DNA of 64,000 nucleotides from Vanilla planifolia. Taxonomy: Eukaryota; Streptophyta; Magnoliopsida; Asparagales; Orchidaceae. The notes under the pieces were generated by a model. That model saw nothing but the letters and a program-made list of their open reading frames with translations. It had not been told where the DNA came from and did no database searches. The stretch's first letter is position 1. Each line of letters opens with the position of its first letter. Shown here piece by piece: positions 13,180-25,670 of this stretch. The stretch is taken from contig JAIUJO010000164.1 in the NCBI GenBank assembly GCA_023846275.1, positions 434,001 through 498,000 on the forward strand, given 5' to 3'. A program made the position numbers and the translations under genes.

Positions 13180-14020
13180 TTTGTGGTACTTTGTGAATCA
13201 CATTGTACCCTTTGGAGTCTTTCTTGTGTACAAGGTTGATTGTCCTCACATTGCTCATAATGGAAGTTGATTGGTACAATGTACGAATTATTGTACTTTT
13301 CCTTCTCTACAAATTATCACAATCCCTTGAGATCCATACCGATGTCCCAGTAGATTCACCCTTAAAAACCTACATAAATTTTCAAATATTTCTCTTTCTT
13401 GCATCCATTATTAAGGAAGCACCTATAGTAGTTTTATGTGCATGGCAAACATTCTCACCTTTTTTTAATCTATCATCTCTTGTGATTACTCAAGCATGGA
13501 TTTGAAGCCACTTTATTAGGAGACTTACTTTCTTCCTTGATTAAATTTTTGTGATATGCAATCTAAAATGGGAAATGTAACCAATAGTGAAGTGGAGACA
13601 TTGCAATATACACTAGGGTTTGTGGTTACTGAGATGTAGTCCTAACCACTCTTCACTGTTGCTGAACACATGATAATTCATTATGTGCATGTGCATTGCA
13701 ACATGTCTATGCTTTCCCTATGCCTTCAAGTGTGCATGGGCAATGTGGCTTATAGAGTGTATCATCATTTTGGATTGTTAGCATAGTGGACTATTGGCTA
13801 TTGCATGAGGTTATGCCTTATTGGAAGACTTGCATTGTTCCTTGAAATAATTGTTACAATAAACAATCTACAATGGCCAATGTGTACCACGAAGTGGCCT
13901 ACTGTGAAGAGAAAGTTGGTTGGTACAATTGTGCTAAGGTTTATGCACATTGTCTGTGGCCCTAGGCACTATTGGAACATTTACATGTTCGATAGGGCAC
14001 TGTGAGATGTGTGTGTGTAG
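13180..14020 (+). repeat. Candidate three-unit diverged tandem repeat, ~305-325 bp
   Basis: Sequence at about 13,514-13,600 (TTATTAGGAGACTT, then CAATCTAAAATGG, then AGTGAAGTGG) aligns by eye with 13,818-13,900 (TTATTGGAAGACTT, CAATCTACAATGG, ACGAAGTGG), about 305 bp apart. A block at about 13,264 (GAAGTTGATTGGTACAATG) aligns with 13,912 (AAAGTTGGTTGGTACAATT), about two units apart. The units are strongly diverged, so this is a tentative call. Confidence 0.3.
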
Positions 14021-14099
14021 CGCCTAGTTCACGTACATCCTTTAGCATCTTGTACAAGGGTCTAGTGGTGCTTGCAAAGTGGAACTTTTTTATAGGAAT

Positions 14100-14935
14100 T
14101 TTAATGCTGTGGCCTACTACAATTTTGACTAATATTCAATGTTCTAAGTTCAATAATTGCATCCATGTGTACATTAACAATGTAATGCTACAAGTGATGA
14201 AAGTTTGCACACCACTACTAATTGTTTTACAACTATGTCACACATCTTTAGCAAGTGAACATTCTCATTTGATTTGTGGGAATATCAAGCCTAACAAAGA
14301 TGTTATAATTGATATACATATATTACATAAGAAGGATCTACATGAAACTATGAACATCAACTCTGTATTACACTTTAATTCTTTAACATGCCATATTATT
14401 CTTAGTTGTTTTGCACCCCACCAATGTAGATAACATTTTAATTTATCTAAGTTATCATGCATAAAATTTATATAGATGAAAAGGAGAGATCATTTAAGAT
14501 CTTAATTTCTGAAGATATAATAAAAGAACAAAGTCGTGAAGTCATGGCCATGTGAAATATAGTCAATATCATTACTCTTTCATTATTTCAATTTTCATTG
14601 AAACTATCATGCTAAACCAAGGTTACTTGTACAACCAATAAAGTAGTTAAACTAATGACCATTTTATTTTATTCCGCATGGCTCTATCTCAGTTAAGTTG
14701 GATGTTCTAATAAAAAATTAGTACTTTTTTGTTTCAAGACCTTTTAAAATTTTCCATATTAGGAATAAAGCTATTTTACATAAATAATAAAATAATAAGC
14801 AAGATAACAAAATTTATTTTGCATTTCATGACAAATCTTGTCCTGGTTAAGAGGAAATTTGGACTAATAACCATTGTTATAAGTTCAACAATTGAATCCC
14901 CATGAACATAAATAATGTATAGCTACCAATGAACG
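14100..14935 (+). repeat. Pair of ~80-bp similar blocks ~750 bp apart
   Basis: The block at about 14,105-14,185 and the block at about 14,853-14,930 share the same order of words: GACTAATA, AAGTTCAA-AATTG, ATCC-CATG, AATAATGTA and GCTAC. Identity by eye is about three quarters. It may be a fossil duplication or two members of a dispersed repeat; nothing else identifies it. Confidence 0.3.
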
Positions 14936-17518
14936 CATATAATCATCAAATGATCTTTAACATGTTTGAATAATACTACAATAAGAGTAAAGCATAGAGT
15001 TCTTACAAATTTGTGCAAGGATATCAACAAATGGCATCCACGATATGAGCAAAAAAATTTCCTTTAGTTCAATATTCACGAATACAAATAGATGATGCTA
15101 TTTAAAAAATCTTATTTTCATGTAATTTAATTTATATTGTTAGATTGGACATTACGGTACATTTTTGCATAATTCTCTGAACAACTTTTCACAAGAAAAA
15201 CATGTTAAGTTATCACTTACCAGCTAGATACTACTATCATAGGGCATGATAAAATTTACCCCCTTTAGATAGCTATTGCTTTGAAGAGGGTTATATAGCT
15301 ATTACTGCATTCAATTTCCCAAGAGTTCTACATGCAACATAATAAGATAGCCCTTTAATCATTCCATAGGTCTTAGATAGGTTTAATGTATGATATGAAA
15401 GATTATTCTACTTTATAACCTTAATATAAAATATTTACAATAGTAAGCACTTCCTTTTTCATTTTTTGACACCATTTTGCTTACAGTTGAGTCTCATTTT
15501 CCTTTACTGCCGCTTGTTGTTCCTTGCTATTTTATAGGGGTAGAGTTTGTATTCTTCCTAACCTTTACATGTGGGCTTCTTAAATTCAAGTCTAGGATAG
15601 AGCATATCTAATAATAAAATGATGGTTTATTTAGTATTTACATATCCTTCAAGTACGATAAAGTCATCATACTACATAGTTATCCAAACTCACAATCATC
15701 AACCAAAAATTTCCTTAGATTGTCATGTTTGATTTGTTATCCCAATGTGTACAACATACTAGGCACCGTGACACCACAAAAATTTAATTAATCATATTCA
15801 TAAGATGCTAAGATTCCTATTATACCATCTTTATCTCTTTCAACATTTCAAAAATAAGAATATTTCACATTCCTTATTATCATACATGTTATGTTGGTTG
15901 ATGCAAATGTGACACATACATACTTTCATAGCCTTTCCACACATATATCTTATTTGTGTCTATTACCTTATTGTCACATATAATTTTCCAAAATCATACT
16001 ACAAAATATTCATAGCCAACTGACCTTGAAATTTGTTCCTCACATCATACCACTCGATGTACAACCATTGTACTACAAAATCTTCAAACAAGGCATAACT
16101 TGTGGCTTTGAAATTTAATTAGTCAAAATTTTGATTCATTAATTTAGCAAATAAGATTGATGCATTGGTCAGCTGAATGGAATTGTAACAAGTATTTCAA
16201 AGTACTCATACACAAGTTTTACACTTAAGGATGCTTTTAACGTTTAGACCTTAAGATCCTAATTTTAATTCATAAATGTTCTCAGTTTACTTCATGATAT
16301 GGTGATAAATATTAATGAATGGATGAGATGTAATATGTGGAATGATATTGACTCCATAAGAAGATTTGAATATGTTTTAAAAATATAAAAAACTAATAGT
16401 TCATAAAGATTACTCTTGATGGTTGCTAGAATATTAAAAGTGAATTCCTCAATTGGTTAACACATAAAGAAAATGTTCTTAGAATAGCCCTTATGAGATA
16501 ATTATGGTTTAAACTCATGTAAAGTTATTAATCTTTTCTCTTGCCTAAAATAACAACTCATGAAAATGTTTAGTAAAAAGCATAAGGTTTTATAATATAA
16601 AAAACTACCACAAATGTGCACAACATTAAGCTTATGAGCCAAAGATGCCTTTGGGTTACTAAGCTTAATGTTTCAGTAGATGTGTGGGAATGTCTCAATA
16701 ATAAGTAGCAAAGGAGCCAAACCTTTGAGTTTTAAGATCCATTTCTATCTAACTTATAAAAATTTCAAATATATAATTAAACAGAGCAGTGGTCCTTCAT
16801 TATTAAAAGTGAATTGGTCATATTTAATTGTGTGTGTGTGCATGTGTGTAGCATTTGATAGAAAAGTGATCCATAATGGAAAGAAAGGGAATGATTATCA
16901 CATTAAATATTTTTTAAGGAATAGTTAATCAAGGATAAGAGCTTCCTACAGTAATACGTAACAAAAATCTTAACATAATCATTGGTTGACAACATTTTAT
17001 TTCAGGAAAAACTAGTTCAGGAAAATATGAATTGTGGGTTTAGAAGTGCTGTGATTGAAAAATATTCTCTATTATTCTTATATAATAGATCTCAAAAGAC
17101 AAGTAGAAATCATTCTAGTACTTAGAATTTTGATGTCAAAATTTTAAAATATTTATAGTTATAGAAAAAACTCGTGTTACTAGTAATACATCATTGCACT
17201 AATAATAGATTTCAGTAACTGATCATCAAATATGTATAGTATAGGTATATAACAAGTAAAATCCAACTAAACCTCATAGGAAAAGAAGCTTAATGTTAAT
17301 TAGAAAAGTTTGACTTTTATTTTCATAATAGTATGATCAATATAGTGGCTATCTACATGTTTAAAACTCTAAGAGACTCAATCAAATATGTCTAATTTCA
17401 TGTTCGTCCTTGCATGATTACTATGCTAAGTGTTTTATCACATTAATGTTATTGTTATTATGTCATCAATCTAGTGTAGTTTATAGATTTGTAGAAATAT
17501 GATCTACGATAATATACA
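14460..17518. other. Unassigned AT-rich intergenic sequence
   Basis: Apart from the hairpin near 16.6 kb and the second block of the repeat pair near 14.9 kb, nothing recognisable was seen. Stops are dense in all frames and no transposon motif or RNA gene could be read. Confidence 0.5.
16622..16672. other. 51-nt near-perfect two-step hairpin
   Basis: The outer arms AACATTAAGCTTA (16,622-16,634) and TAAGCTTAATGTT (16,660-16,672) are exact reverse complements over 13 bp. Inside them CCAAAG (16,639-16,644) and CTTTGG (16,649-16,654) form a second perfect 6-bp stem with a 4-nt loop, separated from the outer stem by short unpaired tracts. The structure is directly visible; its function is unknown. 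It could be the remnant of a small inverted-repeat transposon or simply a foldback. Confidence 0.6.
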
Positions 17519-17523
17519 TCATG

Positions 17524-19433
17524 TGCGGTCTAATAAGAAGGGGTGAATTGTTGAGAACAAATATTATAAATTCTAGAAACCTTATTTGAAAACTTTTTAA
17601 AGTAATTATTTTCTAATATTTATAAAGCTTGAGTAAATATATGTAAATGATTTTTTCGCAAGACAAAAATTTTAATTCATAGAGAATTGATTTTCTTAAA
17701 ATTTAAAATCAAATCTATGAACAATGACAAATTACATAGATGCTTTTAATTGGTTTAGCTCAAATTTAAATTGACACTACGGCCAACAAATACCAGCCAA
17801 AAGCCTAACTAACCAATGTAAGCCTTTTATAAAAAGATAGGTTGGTGAAACCATAATAAGAATAAAATAAAACAAATAGATTACAAAAACCTTATAATGA
17901 AATAAAATAAGTAAAAAATGCTAGTGACATAAATCTAAATATTATGCATAGACTAATCTTATGCTTAATGAAATTCTCTAACAAGACACAAATATATGAT
18001 CCTTTCACATGTTTCAAGTAGAAATAAAGAATAAAATCTTAGATAACATATTAAAAAGTAGAGCTAGAGCTCAAAAAATGAATGACATAATAAATGGATA
18101 TAATAGTCAACTCTAATGCTATGACTTAATTTTTTTAGCTTAAACTTTTTCCTCAATCTTCTATGTTAAAAAAGCCTACTATTTATAGGTATGTTACAAT
18201 AACTAAAAGAAATTTCTAAGAAAAGCAACTTATCATTATTGGTTGAATGGAATGATTTCAAAAATAACTATTAAGAAAAAATAATAGGCCAACTAGCACA
18301 ATGATTTTTAGAAAATTGCAAATACAGCTCATTTGATATCTTTGGGATGTTCAATGTTACATTTTATTAAGTTAAATAAGAGTAACAAAATTTCCTAAGG
18401 AGTTAAGATTTAATTTTGTTTATTTGATCACAAAAATTGCATGGTCAAATGGCTAATTAGAATTTGTCATATTAGAAAGGTTGAGAAATTATGACCATTT
18501 GATTATGAAAATTGCTTGATTAAGTGATTGTATTTTAAGGAATGTGCATTAAAAAGGCAAACAAATTCCAACTATTGAATAAAAAAAATATCATGAATGA
18601 ATGATTGGATTTGAATTATTGTGATATCAAAAGAAGTTTAAATTGTTTATTATTCAATCTAACCACCAGATAATATTGCTCAAATTCACTTCAAAATTTA
18701 ATAAGTAAATGCACAAATAATGTTTAGAATTTTTATCATGCCTTAATGTTTTATGTGAGACATAGCTATACATAACGTTTTACCTACATGCAAACAATTG
18801 ACATAACATTTTTAATTGCTTGCCCATTACTTTGCTTGGAGATCATGACGCAATTATTAAGTGCATTACAATTTCAGGAGTAATTCCCAAACCCAATACA
18901 ATATAATATGCATTTAGTAGTCATGCCTTGACTTGATACTATCATGATCTACTAGAATTTTGAATTATTTACCAAGTTTATGCCTATGTTAAATAGAACA
19001 AGGCAATTGTTTAACCTTTAATTTTCATAACTACAATTGGATGCTAGTTTTTGAAATTGTAACCAAGATAAGATAAATTTTATGCTGGCCAAAGATTTGG
19101 ATCATATGATTTTTGAGATGACTAATTTAAACAACAATTTTTGTGATGAAGAAATTTAATTCTATAACGTACAAAACTTATTTCAATCAAGCTTAACATT
19201 CTCTTTGAAATATAAGTGAAATAAATGAAATTAAATTTAAAGTAAATCACTTAGTGCTCTAGGAATCCAATAGAGATGATCTTCATAAGAAGTTGCAATA
19301 ACTCTTATTCTTTAAGTTCTTCTATTAATTTAAATATCAACTATCTAAAATTTGATCAATGAAATTTATTAAAAAAGTTTAAAGTTTGTTATCATAAAAC
19401 AATGAAGCATGAGTTGATGTCAACACAAATACA
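17524..19433 (-). repeat. 3' LTR of the copia element
   Basis: It starts TGCGGTCTAATAAGAAGG and ends in ACACAAATACA, so in element orientation it runs TG...CA. It aligns by eye over its whole length with 23,787-25,670. Good anchors are GTGCATTACAA...AGGAGTAATTCC near 18,860 against GTGCTTAACAA...AGGAGTGATTCC near 25,105, and CTAGAATTTTGAATTA near 18,950 against CTAGAATTCTAAATTA near 25,212. A fossil of the 'GATTTT-x-GTGGTTT-x-GCTCA' LTR block is visible near 17,740. Point differences and indels are many, so the insertion is old. Confidence 0.8.
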
Positions 19434-19450
19434 ATCTTCTCTATTTGATG
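19434..19450 (-). promoter_or_regulatory. Decayed polypurine tract
   Basis: In element orientation the sequence just outside the 3' LTR reads ATCAAATAGAGAAGAT, preceded by TTGTC. It matches in place and in purine content the 'TTGTCATCAAA-GGGGGAGA' tract of plant copia elements, which primes plus-strand synthesis. The G run has been largely converted to A. Confidence 0.6.
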
Positions 19451-20139
19451 ACAATAAGTCCCGCAATAAAATTAATTAAGAAATATAAATTAATTGTTCA
19501 AAAAGTATGCAATATAATTAGAGGTTAACTCCTCTACATATATGTAATGAATACATTGATGCACCCCCTTAATGTAGGGTTATTTCTTTCAATTTTTATT
19601 CTATTTTCTTATTATTATCACCCAAAGTGATTTAAAACTCCTAAACGAAAACTAAGTTTTGTATATTGTTCAAACTTATAGATTTTATGAAAACGATTGG
19701 TTATCAATCATCAGTATGTAGAAATTTTAATTAAACATGATCACGTCCAATATTTTCTTTTATTAATTGATTTAAAAATCTATATTTTTTCCATTAATTA
19801 TTAGTTATATTTTTACTTAAGTTTATTGTTTTTAAGCAATGATAACAAACAGGAATTTTTTTAGTGTAACAACAAAATCTCCTAATTACTATTTGATACA
19901 AAAGGTATGTGCTGTAGAATTTGAAGCAATATAGTAAAACCCTTTAGTAGATTGTGCAAAATATTTTTTCTCTTACTACATCAAATTAATGAATAACTTA
20001 AAACTTGGCATTTTCCACTTATGATATTTCTATAAGTTTTTTTCTAACACAACCTAAAATGGAGAATTATTTTAATTTAAAAATTTGATCATCGTTCAAT
20101 ATTTGTTGAGGTATTCCAAGTTACAATTAAATATATGTT

Positions 20140-20730
20140 CTATAGTTGCTAAATGAGATTCTTGGGACAAGCTTGGAACCTAGTACTTGCATAAAAAATT
20201 TATTATGTCAAGTATACATATGGTAAGATACAAAAGTTATCCAATAATACCATTATGCATTTTAATATCTATTAATTTTCCTTATTCACCTTTATCTAGA
20301 TGAATGTGAATGATAAAAAGTGTTTTTCTATGTTTTATACATAAGGAACCATATTTTTGTATTAAGCTTGTGATATGAAACATCATTTCTTGTTTACATA
20401 GCTTGAAGATCTAAGAGGATAGTTGTTTCACACATTAATATGTTGTGAAATTCATTTTTTATTAAATATAAAAAATCTTTAAATAAGTGTACATTACTAG
20501 CTTGAAATGCTATGTCTTCCATATATATTTCGTATATTAGTTGATCTTCACTTTCATTTTTAATAAAAATTTGTTGTCTACTTTTTCTTTTATTATGTCA
20601 TATAAAAATAAAAAATTATATTTTCCATCCTGGTGTGCTATGGATTCTTGATTAAATCCATAAAAACTTTCTATATTTGGCATAGATGATCTAATGCATC
20701 ATAAACTTCAAACCTTTCAGATTGTTAAAC
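20140..20730 (-). pseudogene. copia reverse transcriptase remnant
   Basis: About 20,720-20,640 reads KGLKFMMH then YAKYRKFLWI, the decayed 'YGLKQAPRAWY...KIDSFL' block. About 20,560-20,410 is open for almost 50 codons and reads LIYEIYMEDIAFQASNV and then KDFLYLIKNEF, matching the catalytic YVDD block with its following helix; the box here is YMED, so one of the two essential aspartates is replaced by Glu. About 20,270-20,140 reads GKLIDIKMHNGIIG, stop, LLYLTICILDIINF, the 'SLLYLTxxRPDI' block, then SQESHLATIEHIF. The domain is non-functional. The RNase H part, expected between here and 19.45 kb, was not recognised. Confidence 0.8.
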
Positions 20731-21169
20731 ATAAACGTCATGTTTTGAGTATTCCATTTTCTTCAGTTACTCCAATTTCCTTATCTATGTCATTTTAATC
20801 CTATAAATTTAATTTCTCAAATGCTATATATTTATCATTCATCTTCATAATATCTTGTTTCATTGAAATTCATTTATTAATGATTGTTTGGATTGATTCT
20901 TCTACATGATTATTCATTTTGTTATAGTTTGTGTAATTACTATTGACAAATAGACTGTTTATTAAACTTTCTTCATTTGACTTTCAATTTTCATTATTCT
21001 TTCTTCCCATTATTTAAGTTATGTCATTTACAACAAGAATGATGCAAATGAGGAACTTTTCATTTCAAGTTGTGTACCACTAGTTCATATGGTAATTTGT
21101 TTAATTTGTTCCTATAAAACACTTTACTTGAAACATACTAGCTATAAAAATAGATTCTACTCAAAAGAA

Positions 21170-21690
21170 ATAATGTAATTTATATAATTTAAGCATATTT
21201 TTAGCTAAATCCAATAAAGTTCTTTTCCTTTCTACTACGTATTGTGAAGTCCTTGGAGCAAAAAATATATGTAAAATTCCATTATATCACAATATTCAAT
21301 GAATATCTTATTTTTAAGTTCTCTTTTTGTTTTTATTTCTCATGAAAACTAAGTTGTGGCCTAACTAATGTTTGTAATTGAGTGATCATGATATGAAATT
21401 ATTTGCATGATTCACTCCATTTCCTCAAGAATGAATGCCATGGATGTCTAAAATTGTGATCTTAAACAACTAATCCACATGTCTTACCACCTAAGCTCTT
21501 GAAGTGTACAGGTCCATTCAAACCTATTTGTGAAAGTTCAAAAGGCATTTTAGATGTTACACACTTTTCGTTTTAATAAAAGCCTATTTTGCTTTACCTA
21601 AACTACACTGACTAGATATATGATCATCAACAAAAGTCAATTTTAGTAGGCCTCTAACTAAGCTATGTTTGGTTATTTTTCTTAAGGAAT
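21170..21690 (-). pseudogene. copia integrase remnant
   Basis: About 21,650-21,540 reads GLLKLTFVDDHISSQCSLGK, fitting the zinc-binding segment before the catalytic core, with one Cys still present. About 21,560-21,470 reads PFELSQIGLNGPVHFKSLGG then KTCGLVV, the 'PLELLHMDLFGP' block in which the first catalytic Asp has become Asn. About 21,262-21,211 reads APRTSQYVVERKRTLL, the 'PRTPQQNGVVERKNRTLL' block with the catalytic Glu kept. Just after it, LYKLHYFF-stop-VESIFIASM fits the 'FWAEAV' segment. The enzyme would insert element cDNA into the host chromosome. Stops and the lost Asp make it inactive. Confidence 0.8.
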
Positions 21691-21879
21691 GTGTGTTGGA
21701 ACCATAAAGTTTCCTTTTGTAATAAATTATAGTCATTACCATATGAAGCAAAGCATTTTGTTTGAGAAATATTAAATATCCTTAAATCAAGTAAATTGAT
21801 ATTATTTACTATAAGTGCAATAACTTTTTTATTTTCATTTGTATTAATTTAATATGCAATGGTCTTAAATGAAATATTA

Positions 21880-22095
21880 AAATTACTATCATATATCTGA
21901 CTTTTACTAAGTAAATCACACTTTAAACCATCAACTTATAGAGCTTTAGTAATGGGAAATTAAGAGTTTCCAATGTCACTTGTGGTCTCAAGATTTCTTT
22001 AAGGTATCACCAACAAGTAATTTTCTTGTATCGTTGGCCTTTAGTGAGGTAAAAAGATTAATATTTCTACTCCTGTGTCAATCACCAATTATCCA
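21880..22095 (-). pseudogene. copia aspartic protease remnant
   Basis: The minus strand reads WIIGD (22,095-22,081), then a stop where the catalytic D-S/T-G continues, then NINLFTSLKANDTRKLLVGD. This matches the 'WIIDSGASRHM...FTSL...V-x-x-G' start of the copia protease. About 21,960-21,890 reads ALKLYKL followed, one frame away, by a piece matching 'GLKCNLLSVSQL'. The protease would cut the Gag-Pol polyprotein. The catalytic motif is destroyed. Confidence 0.7.
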
Positions 22096-22699
22096 AGAAT
22101 TGCATGTCTTGCTCATATTTCGAAGATAGAAATGCCTATGCACTAAAATTAATTGTTACATTTAGGAACCCAAAGTAGTTCGGGTCCAACACATTTAAAA
22201 CTAGATGAATGACTTTTTTCTTTAACTACCCAACAAAATTTAAGAAAATTAGAATTAATATTGGCTACAATGCTGCAAATATGTGTGGTATGGTGAAGTG
22301 GCATGCAATAATGTCATGTAAATTTTTGTTGTAACCATGTAAAATGTTGATGTTAGCATTATGTAATTGCATATTTCTCTTTTAGAATTTGCAAGAAAAA
22401 TATCTCTATAACAACAAAATATGTATACCCATTAATTACTCCATTATTAGTCTTTTTCTTGTTCATTAAGAATTTTTATGCTTGTATAGATAGAGACAAA
22501 AATATTCACTATGTTGATTTTTTTTTGTTCCATATATCTTTTACATAGAATTTTACGTTTATTACAAACATAATGTAATGGTTGAGCAATTCTTCATTAA
22601 AATAACTTACTTTTTCTTCTCTTTATGATATTCTTTGCTATTCGTAAACTTCTTTAGCCATCATACAAGATAGCCAATCATTGCTCCCATTCCCTTTAC

Positions 22700-23760
22700 T
22701 GGTGCTAGTTTCCATCGAGTGTCTTCAACATGCTTCCAATGATTTCTTCTTAAAATTCTTGGCCTTCCTCTGTTCTTTTTCTCTACTCTAATTCTTTCTT
22801 GCACCATAGGACATATGTGTTTAATATGTCCTTTTCCACTTTCATGTCAAATGGTCTACTCATTTCTTCTTATTATCTTGTTAGACCTTTGATTCCTTTA
22901 TTTTCCTTGGACACAAAACAATTTAAATAAAGCCTTTGAGACTAGAGATATACAATCCTTTCTATAAACTCCTTTATTTAAATATCTACCTAAATCTTTA
23001 TTATTATTATGAGCTTTTCTTCTCTATTTTGTTCTTCTTAGTCAAGTCTTCTTCATCTTTTTCCTCTCCACCTCTTTCTCAATTCGTATGAGTTCATCCA
23101 TCAAGTCATCTAGGGTCTTGGTAGAAATGTTCGTAGTGATCTTGACGAATGTCATCAAAGGAAAACACTACTCTTACAAAATTCTAAGGATATTGTTTAC
23201 CAATTCATTCATTGATATCTGTATTCCCAAATCAATAAGTCCATTTGTAGTGATCATAAATCTAGTAAACATACTTTCAATAGATTCATTGGAATGCATT
23301 TTCAACAAATCATAATAAAGTATGACCATGTTTTTTTAATTTCATTAAATAAAGATGTACCATCATAAGTTACCACTAACTTGTGTCATATTTTAAAAAA
23401 TACTTTGAAATTCGTATTCTGTTAAACATGGTGATTTAAAGGAAAATGCAAAATATTTATAGTGCTATGATTTTATTATACACAATGTTTTTTCCTCTCA
23501 ACCATTTTACTAAATATTTTATGTATAAATACACCTTTAAACTTTTTCATTCTTAGAAATTTCATTGGAGTTTGAAAAAGCTCCAATATTTCCTTGCCAC
23601 CAAACTTCTAGTGAAGGACCTTCTTAGTTCTCAAATATAGATGGTTTTGATCAACAAATTATGGTGGCTTATTGGAAGCTACACCTCCACTTAAATTCAC
23701 TAAAGCATTAATAGGAGAAGACATGGGTCTTGCTAGTTAATATCTTCTAACAAAAAAGGG
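22700..23760 (-). pseudogene. copia gag remnant with CCHC zinc knuckle
   Basis: About 23,325-23,060 reads MVILYYDLLKMHSNESIESM, then FTRFMITTNGLIDLGIQISM and NELVNNILRILR on the minus strand. This matches the 'SIxEMFxRFxxIxNxLxxLG...ILRSLP' heart of the copia Gag (UBN2-type) domain. At 22,850-22,807 a stop followed by HESGKGHIKHICP is the nucleocapsid zinc knuckle C-x2-C-x4-H-x4-C, with the first Cys turned into a stop and the second into Ser. Gag would form the particle that packages element RNA. Frameshifts break the frame between the two blocks. Confidence 0.75.
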
Positions 23761-23765
23761 ATGCA

Positions 23766-23778
23766 ACTCTGATTCCAA
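23766..23778 (-). promoter_or_regulatory. tRNA-Met primer-binding site, slightly decayed
   Basis: In element orientation TTGGAATCAGAGTTG lies a few bases inside the 5' LTR, against the plant copia PBS TGGTATCAGAGC that pairs with initiator methionine tRNA. The preceding TGATTCAA is also typical of this junction. It fixes the element's direction as minus. Confidence 0.75.
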
Positions 23779-23786
23779 TTGAATCA

Positions 23787-25670
23787 TGGTTGAACAAAAG
23801 AGGAGCAAATTAGTTGGAATGAAAATTTTGACTTCTAAAAAACTTATTTAAAACTTTTCTTTATAGCAATTATTTTAGATTGTTTAATATGCTTTGGTAA
23901 ATCATTACCAATTTAAAACACATTTCGTTTTTGTTAAATTTAAAATCAACTTCTTGAAATTAAAAATTTCAAATAATCACAAAGTACACAACCAAATTTT
24001 TGTAACTCTACTCAAATTAAAGCATAAATCCACCGCCACCTCCAACAAAAATAAGGCAAAAATGAAGCTAACAAATATATGCCTTTCACCTCAGAAAAAT
24101 GAAATAAATTAAGTAGGCTACGATAGTCTCACATTGAATAAAAAACAAGAAAAAAAGAGTTGTGGTGACACAAGTTTGAGTTTGATGTATAAATCAACAC
24201 TATGCTTGAAGTAATATTTAAGAAAGGAAAAAATGTATCATTCTTAACTGAATAATTATGAAATAAAATAATAAAATCATAGACCATTGAACTAGAAAGG
24301 AGAGTTGGAGCTTAATGAATGAACAATTTAGGAAATGGAAATAATAGGGAGCACTAGTTGTTAAGGCTTAAATTTAATAACGTGAACTATTTTCCTATCT
24401 TCAATCAATCATCCATGTTAAAAACACTGTTATTTATAAACGAATTATGATAGTCAATAATAGTTACCAAACATGCCACTTAGCCATTATAGATTGAATA
24501 GATCGATTTCAGTAAGGACTATTCAAAAACCGTTGTTATACAAAAAATGGGTCAGTTTGCTTAAAGATGTCTAAAAAAAAGCCATTACAATCCATCGAAT
24601 GTCATTGAGACTATCCCTTTTTATATTTGTTAAGATAAATGAGATTCAAATGAATGTCCTTGGAGTTAAGGTTTAATTTGGATAGTTATCACAATAAAAT
24701 ACCTGATTGATAGACAGGATATAAATATGTTTTTCTATTTTTATCGTCTGATCACAAAATTTTTGTAATCAGATGATTATATTTTAATTTAATTTAAGTG
24801 ATTTACAATGACAGACAAATTTTCAACTATTTGATCATGAAAACTACATGGTGGAATGGCTAGATTTCTGTTTCTCAGATTTAAGAAATTACAAAAATTT
24901 TAGACTATTCGATCTCGCTATGATATTTAGTAACATGCATTGAACACTACAATTTGAGAGCCATGTGTTTAGAAATGCAAGAGAATTTTGTCCCACATTA
25001 CCTTTTTTATGAGAGATAGATGGATATAATGTTTTAGATATGTTCGTACAATCAATCAAACTTATAAGTTTTGTTGCACCCTAGTTCACTTGGGTGATCA
25101 ATACCCTTGCTTGCTAGTAAGTGCTTAACAAATTTAGGAGTGATTCCTTAACCTGACACAATAGGATATTGGGTTAGGAGTCAAGCTCTGCCCAGATACT
25201 TCCATAACCTTCTAGAATTCTAAATTACTTAGGAGGTTTAGTCATAGGATCACTTGAACTAGGTTTTTAAAAATTTAAATTTTGCAACAACTTATTGAAG
25301 GAGGCTTTCAAAGATTTGGTCCACACAAGGTGATGTTTAAGATGATCAAATTTTTTAGGAATCATATTTTACTTGTAAGTGCAATTTAAATTATTTTTTT
25401 ACAATGATAAAATTTAATTTTTGTGTCTTGGAAACTTTTTTTTTAACTTTAGTTAACAATCTTGTCAAAAGAAAAATGAAATATCTAAAATTAAATTCAA
25501 AATAATCCTCTGTGTGGTTTAGCACTCTAACCAAAATCTTCTTTTTTGGATTTGACATTTCCTCTTTTTTATGTTTTCCCATGAACATAAACATAAGTTA
25601 TTTAAAATTTAAAAATTGACTCGACCATGTTCTTCATAAATATTATGTTTTCTTGATGTCAAACAAAGCA
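23787..25670 (-). repeat. 5' LTR of the copia element
   Basis: It begins TGGTTGAACAAAAGAGG and ends AACAAAGCA, giving TG...CA in element orientation. It aligns throughout with 17,524-19,433. Its middle (about 24,675-24,920) contains three diverged copies of a GATCA-x-AAAATT-x-CATGG-type subrepeat spaced roughly 75 bp apart; two counterparts are visible in the other LTR at about 18,422 and 18,497. Confidence 0.8.

Noticed and set aside
14002..14433. 143-codon open frame on the plus strand, the longest in the window
   Set aside because: No domain, no supporting codon bias and no conserved neighbour; it overlaps a weak repeat. Treated as chance, though it cannot be fully excluded.
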